From NCBI RefSeq assembly GCF_003950515.1, contig NZ_NGJS01000009.1, positions 39,875-103,874 of the forward strand: a stretch of 64,000 bases of DNA, written 5' to 3'. Source of the DNA: Vagococcus vulneris (GTDB lineage: Bacteria > Bacillota > Bacilli > Lactobacillales > Vagococcaceae). Shown here piece by piece: positions 19,362 to 27,781 of the stretch. Both the position numbers and the translations under genes were made by a program. Numbering within the stretch: the stretch's first letter is position 1; every line of letters starts with the position of its first letter. The notes beneath the pieces were generated by a model. The model did not search any database and was not told where the DNA came from. It saw only the letters and a list, made by a program, of their open reading frames with translations.

Positions 19362-20405
19362 TTAATATACTTTAATTGCCTGTTTCTTTTCATATCGTAG
19401 TTTAGCAAGTTGGATAAGTTCTTCTAATAAGTCACTATAACCCAACCCCATATTCTCCCATAACAACGGATACATACTAAACGGCGTAAAACCGGGCATT
19501 GTATTTACCTCATTTAGGTACATCTCATTGTTATTTGTCAAGAAAAAGTCACAACGGCTAAGTCCACTACAATCAAGCATGACATATGCCTTTTCAGCAT
19601 ACTCACGCATTTTTTCTTGTACCTCTTCGGTAATTTCGGCTGGAATTTGAAGTGTCACCTGATTATCGATGTACTTCGATTCATATGTATAAAACTCGAC
19701 ATCTTTTACTATTTCTCCTGCCATTGTTGTTCTGATCTCGTCATTACCTAAAACGGCAACTTCTAGTTCTCGTGCTTCCACGCCCTGCTCAACAACTACA
19801 CGACAATCATATTTTAAAGCTTCTTCTAAAGCAGCGTATAATTCTTCACGATTTTCTACTTTATTAATTCCGACACTAGAACCCATATTAGCCGGTTTAA
19901 CAAACATCGGATACAACAGTGATCCTTCACAACGAGCATATAACTCTTCGCGGTCTACTTCAAAATCACGTTTAGCCACAGCAACATACGGTAATTGTGG
20001 AATTCCTGCTTGTTGAAATAATTGCTTAGCAATTATTTTATCCATAGCACATGCGCTAGCTAATACACCGGCACCAACATATGGCATATCAAGCACTTCA
20101 AACAACCCTTGAACGGTGCCATCTTCTCCATTTGGACCATGCAAGACAGGAAAAATAATCGTATTTTTTTCTTTGATTTCAGCCGGAGAAATCGGTTGAG
20201 CATTTGCAAGCGTTAGGTGTAGCTCTTCTTCACTAGCAGGTGCTTCCTTAAATAAAGGTCCTTTTAGCCAATTACCTGTTGTATCAATATAGATTGTCTG
20301 AACTTCATAATAATTGTAATAAATAGCCTTCAAAACTGAAAAGGCAGACAGAATCGACACATCATGTTCGGCACTCTTACCTCCGTAAATTAAAGCAATT
20401 TTCAT
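19362..20405 (-). CDS. ddl: D-alanine--D-alanine ligase
   Basis: About 347 residues, ATP-grasp ligase making D-Ala-D-Ala for peptidoglycan. Start MKIALIYGGKSAEHDVSILSA is the family N-terminus; an in-frame ATG nine codons earlier lacks a ribosome site, while AGGGGGA precedes 20405. Further motifs: HGPNGEDGTVQGLFE, VKPANMGSSVGI, and SRCDFFL with VNTMPGFTPFSMYP at the end. The active-site loop has tyrosine (MYP after FS, and PYVGAG), in line with a D-Ala rather than D-Lac ligase; I infer no intrinsic vancomycin resistance from it. Confidence 0.95.
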   Translation of the reverse strand: MKIALIYGGKSAEHDVSILSAFSVLKAIYYNYYEVQTIYIDTTGNWLKGPLFKEAPASEEELHLTLANAQPISPAEIKEKNTIIFPVLHGPNGEDGTVQGLFEVLDMPYVGAGVLASACAMDKIIAKQLFQQAGIPQLPYVAVAKRDFEVDREELYARCEGSLLYPMFVKPANMGSSVGINKVENREELYAALEEALKYDCRVVVEQGVEARELEVAVLGNDEIRTTMAGEIVKDVEFYTYESKYIDNQVTLQIPAEITEEVQEKMREYAEKAYVMLDCSGLSRCDFFLTNNNEMYLNEVNTMPGFTPFSMYPLLWENMGLGYSDLLEELIQLAKLRYEKKQAIKVY

Positions 20406-20484
20406 GGTAATCCCCCTAATTTTTATCATCACTCATTATACTTTATTTCTAAAAAAAAACATAGTCAAGAGGATAAATTAATTA

Positions 20485-20520
20485 ACTAAAAAAACCGTTA
20501 TGCATTTTTGCACACCGGTT
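20485..20520 (-). terminator. Terminator behind the 20527 gene
   Basis: AACCG/CGGTT and TGCA/TGCA paired arms with small internal loops, followed on the minus strand by a run of seven T, directly after the stop at 20527. Confidence 0.7.
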
Positions 20521-20526
20521 CTCTTA

Positions 20527-21297
20527 TCAACTCAATGCGTAAAAAGAGTCGAATTGCTCTTTTTGCAGCGACCATTTTTTATGTCCAGAATCATAACTCA
20601 ATATCCCAATTTGTTCTTCCGTTTTAAATACTGGCTGATCTAATTTTCTAAGATTATCTTCAACAATATAAATCGGAATATGATAAAACCCATTTTTTAA
20701 TCCAACCTGGGCCGTATCAAAAACAACGCCTTCCTGCATTGTTAATTTCAATCGATTAATCAGTTCTTCCGGAATTTCTAACACGTCTATTTTTTTTCTA
20801 AAAAAAGACACTGATGAATTTAATTTCGCATCAGTCTGATTTGTTAACTTTTCGGATAAAATTCGATAAAAATTTTCGATATTACGAAAATAAATTTTTG
20901 TGGTTTTATCATTTACTTCAAAGAAAGCATAATTATTTTGTAATTTATAAAAAAACGGTGAACTTAATTGAGAATTCATATGACCGAAATAAAGCAATTC
21001 AGCAATTTCATTAGCTGTTAAACGCTGCAGTACATCATACTCTTCAAAATCAATCCACTTTGTTCCGGTCGATATTCGTTGACTGGCCTCTGCTAAATAA
21101 TTATCTACCTCCCGCGCACCTCGAACAACGCGAAAACCTGTATGTATTTCATAGTCACCACTTCGATCATCGCCATTTAATAATAAAATGTTTTGAGGCC
21201 GATGTAATGTATAATTATAAAAATCACGATGTGTGATTCCACGAGACAATACAGAATTACTCATTTGATCTAAATGAACATAAGTATAATTACGCAA
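20527..21297 (-). CDS. Hypothetical protein, no recognised family
   Basis: About 256 residues. No signal peptide, membrane helix or catalytic motif I recognise. It is rich in aromatic residues with a mixed alpha/beta pattern and a Lys/Arg-containing centre (SVSFFRKKIDVLEIP). Several start codons cluster at the N-terminus (GTG at 21306, TTG at 21300 and 21297); AGAGG favours the TTG at 21295-21297, giving RNYTYVHLDQMSNSV. It stands alone between ddl and the divergent sortase gene, with its own terminator. Function unknown. Confidence 0.7.
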   Translation of the reverse strand: MRNYTYVHLDQMSNSVLSRGITHRDFYNYTLHRPQNILLLNGDDRSGDYEIHTGFRVVRGAREVDNYLAEASQRISTGTKWIDFEEYDVLQRLTANEIAELLYFGHMNSQLSSPFFYKLQNNYAFFEVNDKTTKIYFRNIENFYRILSEKLTNQTDAKLNSSVSFFRKKIDVLEIPEELINRLKLTMQEGVVFDTAQVGLKNGFYHIPIYIVEDNLRKLDQPVFKTEEQIGILSYDSGHKKWSLQKEQFDSFYALS

Positions 21298-21519
21298 CAA
21301 ACACACCTCTTTCTGGACTTTTCTACCAATCTGTTATTATTAACTATACCACTTTTTTTTAACAAAATGTTGCCGTAAACACATTAAGTTTATATTACAA
21401 CATTTCATCTCTAAAACAAATTCTGAAGCAATCACGTAACACAAAAAATAATTCCATCTTATCCACTTTATAAAAAGTCTATGTTATGATAAAGTAACAA
21501 TGAAAAGGAGGGGAGTGTC

Positions 21520-22296
21520 ATCGCAAAAAAGCAATCCTCTAACAAACAAACCACACGTTCTCAAAAACACAAACATAAAAAGCCAACCAAAACATGGGGA
21601 ACACGAATTAAAAACTTCATTACAAATCTACTTATTTTCTGTTTACTTTTGGTCGGATTAGCTCTAATATTTAATAACCAAATAAAAAATTATATGGTCA
21701 AACAAACAACAGATAAATTTACGGTGGAAAAATATACAGCTAAAGATATTGAGGCAAATAAGAAAAAAGAAGCTACTTTTAACTTCGACAATGTTCAATC
21801 GCTCGATTTTAATCTCGTAGCGGAAGCTCGAAAGAACACTGCTAACATGCATGTTCTAGGTGGCATTGCTATTCCTAGTGTCGAACTTAATTTGCCAATT
21901 TTTAAGGGAATTTCAAATTACAGTATCGCTGTCGGTGCCGGCACGATGAAAGAGGACCAAATCATGGGCCAGGGTAACTACGGCTTAGCCAGCCATTATA
22001 TGTATGATCCTAAATTATTGTTTGCACCGTTGGTTCGAGTGGAAAAAGGCAGTTCTATTTTTCTAACTGACTTAGAATATATTTACGAGTATAAAGTAAC
22101 AATGAAAGAATACGTTGAACCAACACGTGTTGAAGTTATCGATGACGTCCCTGGAAAACGTATGGTCACACTCGTAACCTGTGATGTTACAGGTGCTAAC
22201 CGTTTGATTGTTCAAGGAGAGTTAGTGAAAGTAGCAGCTGGTGATGCTGCTACTAAAGACATGACCAGTGCTTTCAAACTACCTCAAAGCAATTAA
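21520..22296 (+). CDS. srtA: Class A sortase, apparent ATC start
   Basis: A membrane transpeptidase that anchors LPxTG proteins to peptidoglycan. Catalytic set: His in GLASHYMYD, Cys in TLVTCDVTG and Arg in ANRLIVQGEL; the single N-terminal helix is TNLLIFCLLLVGLALIF. The first ATG/GTG/TTG in frame is a TTG at 21649 inside that helix, which would destroy the anchor. The frame is open upstream to 21493 and encodes the expected basic N-terminus AKKQSSNKQTT from an ATC at 21520, eight bases after AAGGAGG. So either ATC initiates, or a base is miscalled or mutated. Confidence 0.85.
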   Translation: MAKKQSSNKQTTRSQKHKHKKPTKTWGTRIKNFITNLLIFCLLLVGLALIFNNQIKNYMVKQTTDKFTVEKYTAKDIEANKKKEATFNFDNVQSLDFNLVAEARKNTANMHVLGGIAIPSVELNLPIFKGISNYSIAVGAGTMKEDQIMGQGNYGLASHYMYDPKLLFAPLVRVEKGSSIFLTDLEYIYEYKVTMKEYVEPTRVEVIDDVPGKRMVTLVTCDVTGANRLIVQGELVKVAAGDAATKDMTSAFKLPQSN

Positions 22297-22332
22297 AAAG
22301 CACAGCCGCTTAAAGCGGTTGTGCTTTTTAAT
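22293..22332. terminator. Two-way terminator between srtA and yhaM
   Basis: Inverted repeat AAAAAGCACAGCCGCT / AGCGGTTGTGCTTTTT extended by AATT on both sides. It contains the stop codons of both convergent genes. Confidence 0.92.
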
Positions 22333-23278
22333 TATCTTTAAAGTTCGGCAAATAAAAATTACGATGATCTAAACCAAAAATACGTTCTGTATATTCCCCT
22401 GGACTGACTTGTTTTAACGAACCTAACATCATTTGAATAGAAGCATCTAGATTATCAATCTGATGCAGTATTTCAGCCTCCATGATTTTAGGTCGAACAG
22501 GTGAACCATACTCCAGCAATCCATGATGCGCTAGAACAACATGCTTCAAAATTAAAACATCTTCATCCTGCTCATTGATAGACAACTCGACACAGGCTTT
22601 TGTAATTTCTTCATCAGCCATAACAATATGCCCTAAAAGATTCCCAGCCAGCGTATATTCAGTTGATACTGCACCGCTTAATTCTTTGACCTTGCCTAAG
22701 TCATGAAGGATTGTTCCAGCATACAGCAATGCTGGATTAACTTCTGCATATTGTTCACAAACAGCCTTAGCTAAACGCAGCATAGTCACTGTATGATAAG
22801 CGAGACCACCCGCAAACGCATGATGGTTTCTTTTAGCTGCTGGGAACTCAAAAAATTCTTGCTGATACTTTGATAAAACGTGACGCACAATTCGGTGCCA
22901 TTTACCGTGATCAATCGCAAATAAAAATTGATTGATTTCTTCACGCATCTCATCACTATCTACGGGTGATTTTTCCATATAGAGTACAGGGTCTCTAGGT
23001 TCGTCTTCTTGTGCCAAACGTAAATGCAATATTTTTACCTGTGGCATATTTTGATATGTTTCACGCTTCCCACCAAGAAAAACGACATTGCCAACCGTAA
23101 ATTTTTCGATTTCTTCCTCTGTCGCACCCCAATATTTTCCATCAATAGTACCTGATGTATCTTGAAACGTAAATGCGATAAATTTCTTGCCGTTTCTCGC
23201 AACACGAACATCTGCTGTTTTTAATAAGACGAACATTTCAAAAGTTTCATCGACAACTAATTCTCTTAATTTTTTCAT
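22328..23278 (-). CDS. yhaM: 3'-5' exoribonuclease YhaM (CBF1 type)
   Basis: A 316-residue nuclease with an N-terminal OB fold (residues about 15-95, VRVARNGKKFIAFTFQDTSGTIDGKYWG) and an HD domain: HHAFAGGLAYHTVTM, ILHDLGKVKEL, GHIVMADEEI and VLAHHGLLEYGSP. Such enzymes trim RNA ends and in some species also act on DNA. The stop lies in a two-way terminator. It follows yhaN by 11 bases; yhaO-yhaN-yhaM forms one transcript, as in Bacillus. Confidence 0.94.
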   Translation of the reverse strand: MKKLRELVVDETFEMFVLLKTADVRVARNGKKFIAFTFQDTSGTIDGKYWGATEEEIEKFTVGNVVFLGGKRETYQNMPQVKILHLRLAQEDEPRDPVLYMEKSPVDSDEMREEINQFLFAIDHGKWHRIVRHVLSKYQQEFFEFPAAKRNHHAFAGGLAYHTVTMLRLAKAVCEQYAEVNPALLYAGTILHDLGKVKELSGAVSTEYTLAGNLLGHIVMADEEITKACVELSINEQDEDVLILKHVVLAHHGLLEYGSPVRPKIMEAEILHQIDNLDASIQMMLGSLKQVSPGEYTERIFGLDHRNFYLPNFKDN

Positions 23279-23289
23279 TCTTTAACTCC

Positions 23290-26040
23290 TTACAGCGTAA
23301 TAACTGTTTGTTTGGTTTCATCGAAAAACTGCTTCATACTTATATCTGATGATAAACAGATGACCTGTGACTCTTTGCCTAAAACTTGTATTAGCTTAAA
23401 CAAAGTTTCTTTGCGCTCTTTGTCGAAGTGAAGCCAGCCATCATCGATAATTAAAGGACTGCCATAATCTCGTTGATGCATCTGGATAAATGCTAAACGA
23501 AAAGCAATGTACATTTGATCTTTTGTGCCTGTCGATAACTGTTCGATATGTAGTACACGACGCTGACGATCTTTTACAACTAACTGTCCTTCATTGACGA
23601 TAATCTGATTGTATTTTTCTTGAGTAAGCAAATTAAAATAATTAGATGCTGCTTTTAATAAACTTGGCAGCTGTTGATCTGAAAGAAATTGGAATAATTC
23701 TTGAATCGTTTCTTCAGCTAATCGGATGCTCAGCCATTCATCAGACAGCTGTTTGATAACTGTTAAGTAATTTTCGCGTTCTTGATACAAATAATCTAAT
23801 GTCCCATTTTTTTCCATCGCTGTAATCTCATAACGAACAGCTTGTAAATCATCTCTGGTTTTAACCATCTGTTGTTCAAGCTGTTCCTTCTCAGTTGATG
23901 CCTTAATTAGGCTATCACTGATTGCTGCAAGTTCGTAAGATTTTGATAAATCAAAATATTCTTCCAAGCGCAATGCAAGTTCCTCCGCCTGCTGCTGATT
24001 ATTCTGCCAATCCGTTTGACGAGCAATCCACGTCACAATACCATCAACGTTCGTTACTGCGGAATCTTCAATCACATGTATCAATTGTTCCAATAATGCT
24101 TGCCGTTCGTATCGTAAATTAATTAATGATTGTTGATATGATTCAGTTTGTGCATAGTTCACACGTTCTGTTTGAGCCGCTTTTTGCTGATCGGTTACAA
24201 AATCACGTACAATCAAGTATTGTTCTCTAATTGTATTTACTTCTAAATTAAGCCATTGACGTGCAAAATTCAACTGCTCACTATACATTGTCAACTCATT
24301 ATCAATCTGATCCAGTTGTAATTGACTTGACTCAGCTTTTTCCTGCAACTCTTGAAGCTGAACAACAACCGGTATTTTAGTCAGCCAGCTAGCCAACGTA
24401 TCTGTTGAGGTAAATCCGTATAATTTATGCCAAATGGCCTTTTGGTCTTCAATCACTGTCAGCTGATTACTAACAGTATCTAGCTTTTCCGATATTTTAT
24501 TCAGTTCGTACTCTAATTCATCCGCTTCCGCTAACTGCAAGCGATAATGATCTCTTGACATCATCGGATTCATATCTTGAATAGGCGGTTGACCTCCCTT
24601 TTGAGGTTTTGTCTGCATCCAACTGATAACACCTGCACCAGTAAAAATAATTGCTGGTACAATTAAAATTAGCTTCGGTAATAAAACGGTCAACAGCAGA
24701 CAGATGACTCCGACAGCAACTAAACCTGCACCGACTATTTGTGCTAGGGTCATCCCAGAAACATGTTTAGGTGCCGCTTGCGACTCACCTTCTTGTTCAA
24801 CCATTGTTTTTTCGATAGCATTCAGTTGCTGATTTAGTTCTTTTTGACGAATACCTAATCGGCTGCTTTCGTTACCAAGAATAATCTTCTCACGCGTAAT
24901 TAGTTCTTCACGTTCAGATACTTCTTCGATTTCCTTAATAATCTGCTGATTCAATGGCTCATCTGTAACACCACGCTGCATTCCATATGTACTGCATAAC
25001 GCATCGATCTTACGATTATCCGCCAATACTTGCTCTGCAACTAATTGGCGTCGCTCAGTCAATGTTTCTACAGTCATTTGATCAACAAGTGCCTTTTCAA
25101 AAAGCTCTTGATTATCCAAATAAAAAACAAAGGCAGGTGAAACATTACTCGTCTGCTCTGCTTGCTGTGCCATCATATCCTTTTCTTTTTTCTCTAAAAA
25201 CCGATACTCTTGAAGACCATCTTGTACCTTCATAACCGTTAATTGATCTGTTGGTTTAGTAGCTTCTGCTTCAGTCTTTAGCGTTGTATACTCCACATAC
25301 ATCGCAAACCGCTTTTGCTGTTCAGCCAATCGGCGACTGGCGGTCATTACTTGGTCATGCTGATTTTCTAGATGCAGTACCTTTTCTTCCAATTCTCCAA
25401 GCAATGACAGCTTCGTTTGATATGTCGATTCTTGCTTTTCAACATCTGTAATCTTGGCTTCTAATTCACGAAAAGCTTTTAATTCCTGATTTAATCTAGG
25501 CAAACGTCCAGTCGGTTTATAAATTTGTTGACGATCCTTTAATAAATCATCACTGATTTTAGTTAATTCACCACTCCCAGTTAAACCAACAGATAATAAC
25601 AGGTGCTGCAGTCTCACTTCGTCTAGCTGAGCCAAATCGGTCAACTGTTCTTGTTGAAAACTGAATACTTGATCAAACAATTCCTTAGTTAATGGATTTA
25701 AGATTTTTTCAAGCAAAGCTTCTTGTCCGGTTTGACCATCTGACAACGTTACAGATGCTTGGCCTTTATTCTTGTTTTTAAACCGCTCAATTGTAAACTG
25801 ATTATAGACGGGATGCTCTATTTCTATTCTACCGCCATAAGCAGCTCCCGAAATAGGCTCAAAATCTCTAACTTGTTCACGTTTTTTTGGAAAACCAAAC
25901 AACATAGTTCGTATGAATTGGTAAATAGTTGACTTACCGGATTCATTACCTCCGTAAATCAGCTGAGAGCCATCTGTTAAATAAAACGATTGGTTCTCAA
26001 ACTGGCCGAATCCTTGAATGTGTAAACTGAGTATTTTCAT
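23290..26040 (-). CDS. yhaN: SbcC/Rad50-like ATPase YhaN
   Basis: A 916-residue ABC-type ATPase of the YhaN group. Walker A GGNESGKSTIYQFI is near residue 34; the C-terminus has the signature LSTGTKDQMYIAFRLAF and Walker B LIIDDGWLHFD. Between them lie long coiled coils, interrupted at about 430-475 by two hydrophobic helices (LVAVGVICLLLTVLL and LIVPAIIFTGAGVISW) that could place the protein at the membrane, as known for YhaN. It overlaps the phosphoesterase gene by one base. With that partner it probably forms an Mre11-Rad50-like DNA-processing complex. Confidence 0.9.
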   Translation of the reverse strand: MKILSLHIQGFGQFENQSFYLTDGSQLIYGGNESGKSTIYQFIRTMLFGFPKKREQVRDFEPISGAAYGGRIEIEHPVYNQFTIERFKNKNKGQASVTLSDGQTGQEALLEKILNPLTKELFDQVFSFQQEQLTDLAQLDEVRLQHLLLSVGLTGSGELTKISDDLLKDRQQIYKPTGRLPRLNQELKAFRELEAKITDVEKQESTYQTKLSLLGELEEKVLHLENQHDQVMTASRRLAEQQKRFAMYVEYTTLKTEAEATKPTDQLTVMKVQDGLQEYRFLEKKEKDMMAQQAEQTSNVSPAFVFYLDNQELFEKALVDQMTVETLTERRQLVAEQVLADNRKIDALCSTYGMQRGVTDEPLNQQIIKEIEEVSEREELITREKIILGNESSRLGIRQKELNQQLNAIEKTMVEQEGESQAAPKHVSGMTLAQIVGAGLVAVGVICLLLTVLLPKLILIVPAIIFTGAGVISWMQTKPQKGGQPPIQDMNPMMSRDHYRLQLAEADELEYELNKISEKLDTVSNQLTVIEDQKAIWHKLYGFTSTDTLASWLTKIPVVVQLQELQEKAESSQLQLDQIDNELTMYSEQLNFARQWLNLEVNTIREQYLIVRDFVTDQQKAAQTERVNYAQTESYQQSLINLRYERQALLEQLIHVIEDSAVTNVDGIVTWIARQTDWQNNQQQAEELALRLEEYFDLSKSYELAAISDSLIKASTEKEQLEQQMVKTRDDLQAVRYEITAMEKNGTLDYLYQERENYLTVIKQLSDEWLSIRLAEETIQELFQFLSDQQLPSLLKAASNYFNLLTQEKYNQIIVNEGQLVVKDRQRRVLHIEQLSTGTKDQMYIAFRLAFIQMHQRDYGSPLIIDDGWLHFDKERKETLFKLIQVLGKESQVICLSSDISMKQFFDETKQTVITL

Positions 26041-27257
26041 TAGTTTACCTCGCTTTTAAAACGTATTTTATCTTTAATCAATTGATTACTATGCTGTAGA
26101 CAATCATTGATATCCTGTTCTGTCCACTCCAAATATTTTGCCAAGGCCGGCTGCTGTAGCAAATCGCTACCAACACGGTTAAATTGATCGCTTGAAAAGA
26201 AACGACGACTCAAATCATCAATTAAGCTAGATTCAAACCCCATAATCAATTCATCTTTAAAAGATTCTTGTAGAGTTAATTTAACCAGACATTTTTGATT
26301 ATCGGACAAAAGCAATACTTTTTTTTGAATATATTCTAATATCGCCTTTTGATCCTGTTGAAGCTCAAGCAATTGTTCCGATTTTCCGCATTGCAATGAC
26401 AAATTAATGGCTAATAAATCATAAGAATCAGTCGTAATCGATGCTAAGTAATCTAATACGACCGATAGTAATTCCTGCCGATTTTTAACACTTTCCACAT
26501 TAATCATGACATTGTCCCAACCGATAACTGCTTTTGGTGTAAACTCATAGCTCGTCTGCCCATTGTCAACAGTAACAGAAACAATCCCTCTTCCTTGCGT
26601 TTCTTTACGGTTATGTCCTTGCGGTGTTCCAGGATAAACAGTCGCCGGATGTTCCCGAATAACTTCACTTTTATGAATATGTCCCAGCGCCCAGTAATCA
26701 TAACTGGGAGACAAATCAGATACAACAAAAGGGGCATAGTTCCCTTCTCTTTCTGGTTGACCATGATAAAAACCAATATGATAATCAGTTGACTGATCGC
26801 GCATTGGAAACTCAAGCGCTTTGGTATCAGTTACCCATTTATTTTGGTAAGAAAATCCACTGATTGCGACTGTTTCATTATTTTTTAAAGTTAACTTTTT
26901 GGTTGTTACCTGTTCTTCTGTAAACCATACCACATTCTCAGGCCAATCAAACCAGTATCGATTATCTGTATAGTAATCGTGATTACCGAATGACAACACA
27001 ACAAAAATATCATAATCCTTTAAACGCTTAAATTCTTCAATGATTATTGCTTGTGTTCGAATAGAAGATACCGATTGATGAAATGTATCACCGACAATCA
27101 ATAAAAAATCAACGGATTCTTCAATACATTGGTCCACAATACGATGAAGCACTGTCTGATTGGCATGGTTCACTAATTGTTGGATAGGTTCATTACTAAC
27201 ATCGATGCCCGAAAATGGCTGATCAATATGTAAATCAGCTGTATGAATGAATTTCAT
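26040..27257 (-). CDS. yhaO: Metallophosphoesterase YhaO (SbcD/Mre11-like)
   Basis: A 405-residue nuclease-type phosphoesterase. Metal-binding motifs appear in order: HTADLHIDQPF (Asp, His), LIVGDTFHQS (Asp), LSFGNHDYYTD (Asn-His-Asp), and further histidines in IGFYHGQP and ALGHIHKSE. This is the Mre11/SbcD set. It is coupled to the yhaN ATPase gene (ATG overlaps TAA by one base), so the two products most likely act as one complex in DNA end processing. Confidence 0.92.
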   Translation of the reverse strand: MKFIHTADLHIDQPFSGIDVSNEPIQQLVNHANQTVLHRIVDQCIEESVDFLLIVGDTFHQSVSSIRTQAIIIEEFKRLKDYDIFVVLSFGNHDYYTDNRYWFDWPENVVWFTEEQVTTKKLTLKNNETVAISGFSYQNKWVTDTKALEFPMRDQSTDYHIGFYHGQPEREGNYAPFVVSDLSPSYDYWALGHIHKSEVIREHPATVYPGTPQGHNRKETQGRGIVSVTVDNGQTSYEFTPKAVIGWDNVMINVESVKNRQELLSVVLDYLASITTDSYDLLAINLSLQCGKSEQLLELQQDQKAILEYIQKKVLLLSDNQKCLVKLTLQESFKDELIMGFESSLIDDLSRRFFSSDQFNRVGSDLLQQPALAKYLEWTEQDINDCLQHSNQLIKDKIRFKSEVN

Positions 27258-27307
27258 ATCATCACTCCTTCTTAACTATCATACCTAGTTTATCATGATT
27301 TTTCTAG

Positions 27308-27347
27308 AAAAAAATAAGGTGGTAAGCTTATCAACTTAACCACCCTT
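27308..27347 (-). terminator. Terminator behind the YlbF-family gene
   Basis: Imperfect stem AAGGGTGGTTAAG / CTTACCACCTT on the minus strand, followed by ATTTTTTTC, 14 bases after the stop at 27361. Confidence 0.8.
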
Positions 27348-27360
27348 ACCTGTTTGTATC

Positions 27361-27708
27361 TTAATCCATTTGATATAATTCTTGAACTGGTGCCATAATG
27401 ACACGGTTTAAATCATTAATTACTGCACTAAAAGCTTGTTCTTTTTCCATTAATTCTTGAATTAAACCAGATTCTTTGACACGTTCTGCCATTTCTTGTG
27501 AAGCGGCAATATCTTCATCAGAGATTTCCATCCCTTGCATTTGTTTTTGTTGTAAAGTCATTTGAAGCATTTGGAATTCTTTAAACAATTCATAGACTGC
27601 TCCGTCAGCTTTCATATTAGTAAAAGCTAATTGCAATGCTTTGTATTCTTCAGTTTCGCGAATTTCTTTTTCTAATTGGTTAGCTGTATCATAAATATTT
27701 ACTGTCAT
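27361..27708 (-). CDS. YlbF/YmcA family protein (UPF0342, YheA-like)
   Basis: A 115-residue, almost entirely helical protein of the YlbF/YmcA superfamily. Visible are the N-terminal VNIYDTANQLEKEIRETEEYKALQLAF, the central MQGMEISDEDIAASQEMAERV and a C-terminal helix ending PVQELYQMD. Bacillus relatives YlbF, YmcA and YaaT form a complex affecting RNA processing and development; this copy is closer in length and position to YheA, whose role is unclear. It sits between yhaO and a penicillin-binding protein gene, with terminators on the downstream side. Confidence 0.85.
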   Translation of the reverse strand: MTVNIYDTANQLEKEIRETEEYKALQLAFTNMKADGAVYELFKEFQMLQMTLQQKQMQGMEISDEDIAASQEMAERVKESGLIQELMEKEQAFSAVINDLNRVIMAPVQELYQMD

Positions 27709-27781
27709 GATAACTCTCCTTCTTATCCTATAAATTTACTACGTGCTTATTGTAACATGCTTCTTTTCAATTTCCTATTGA

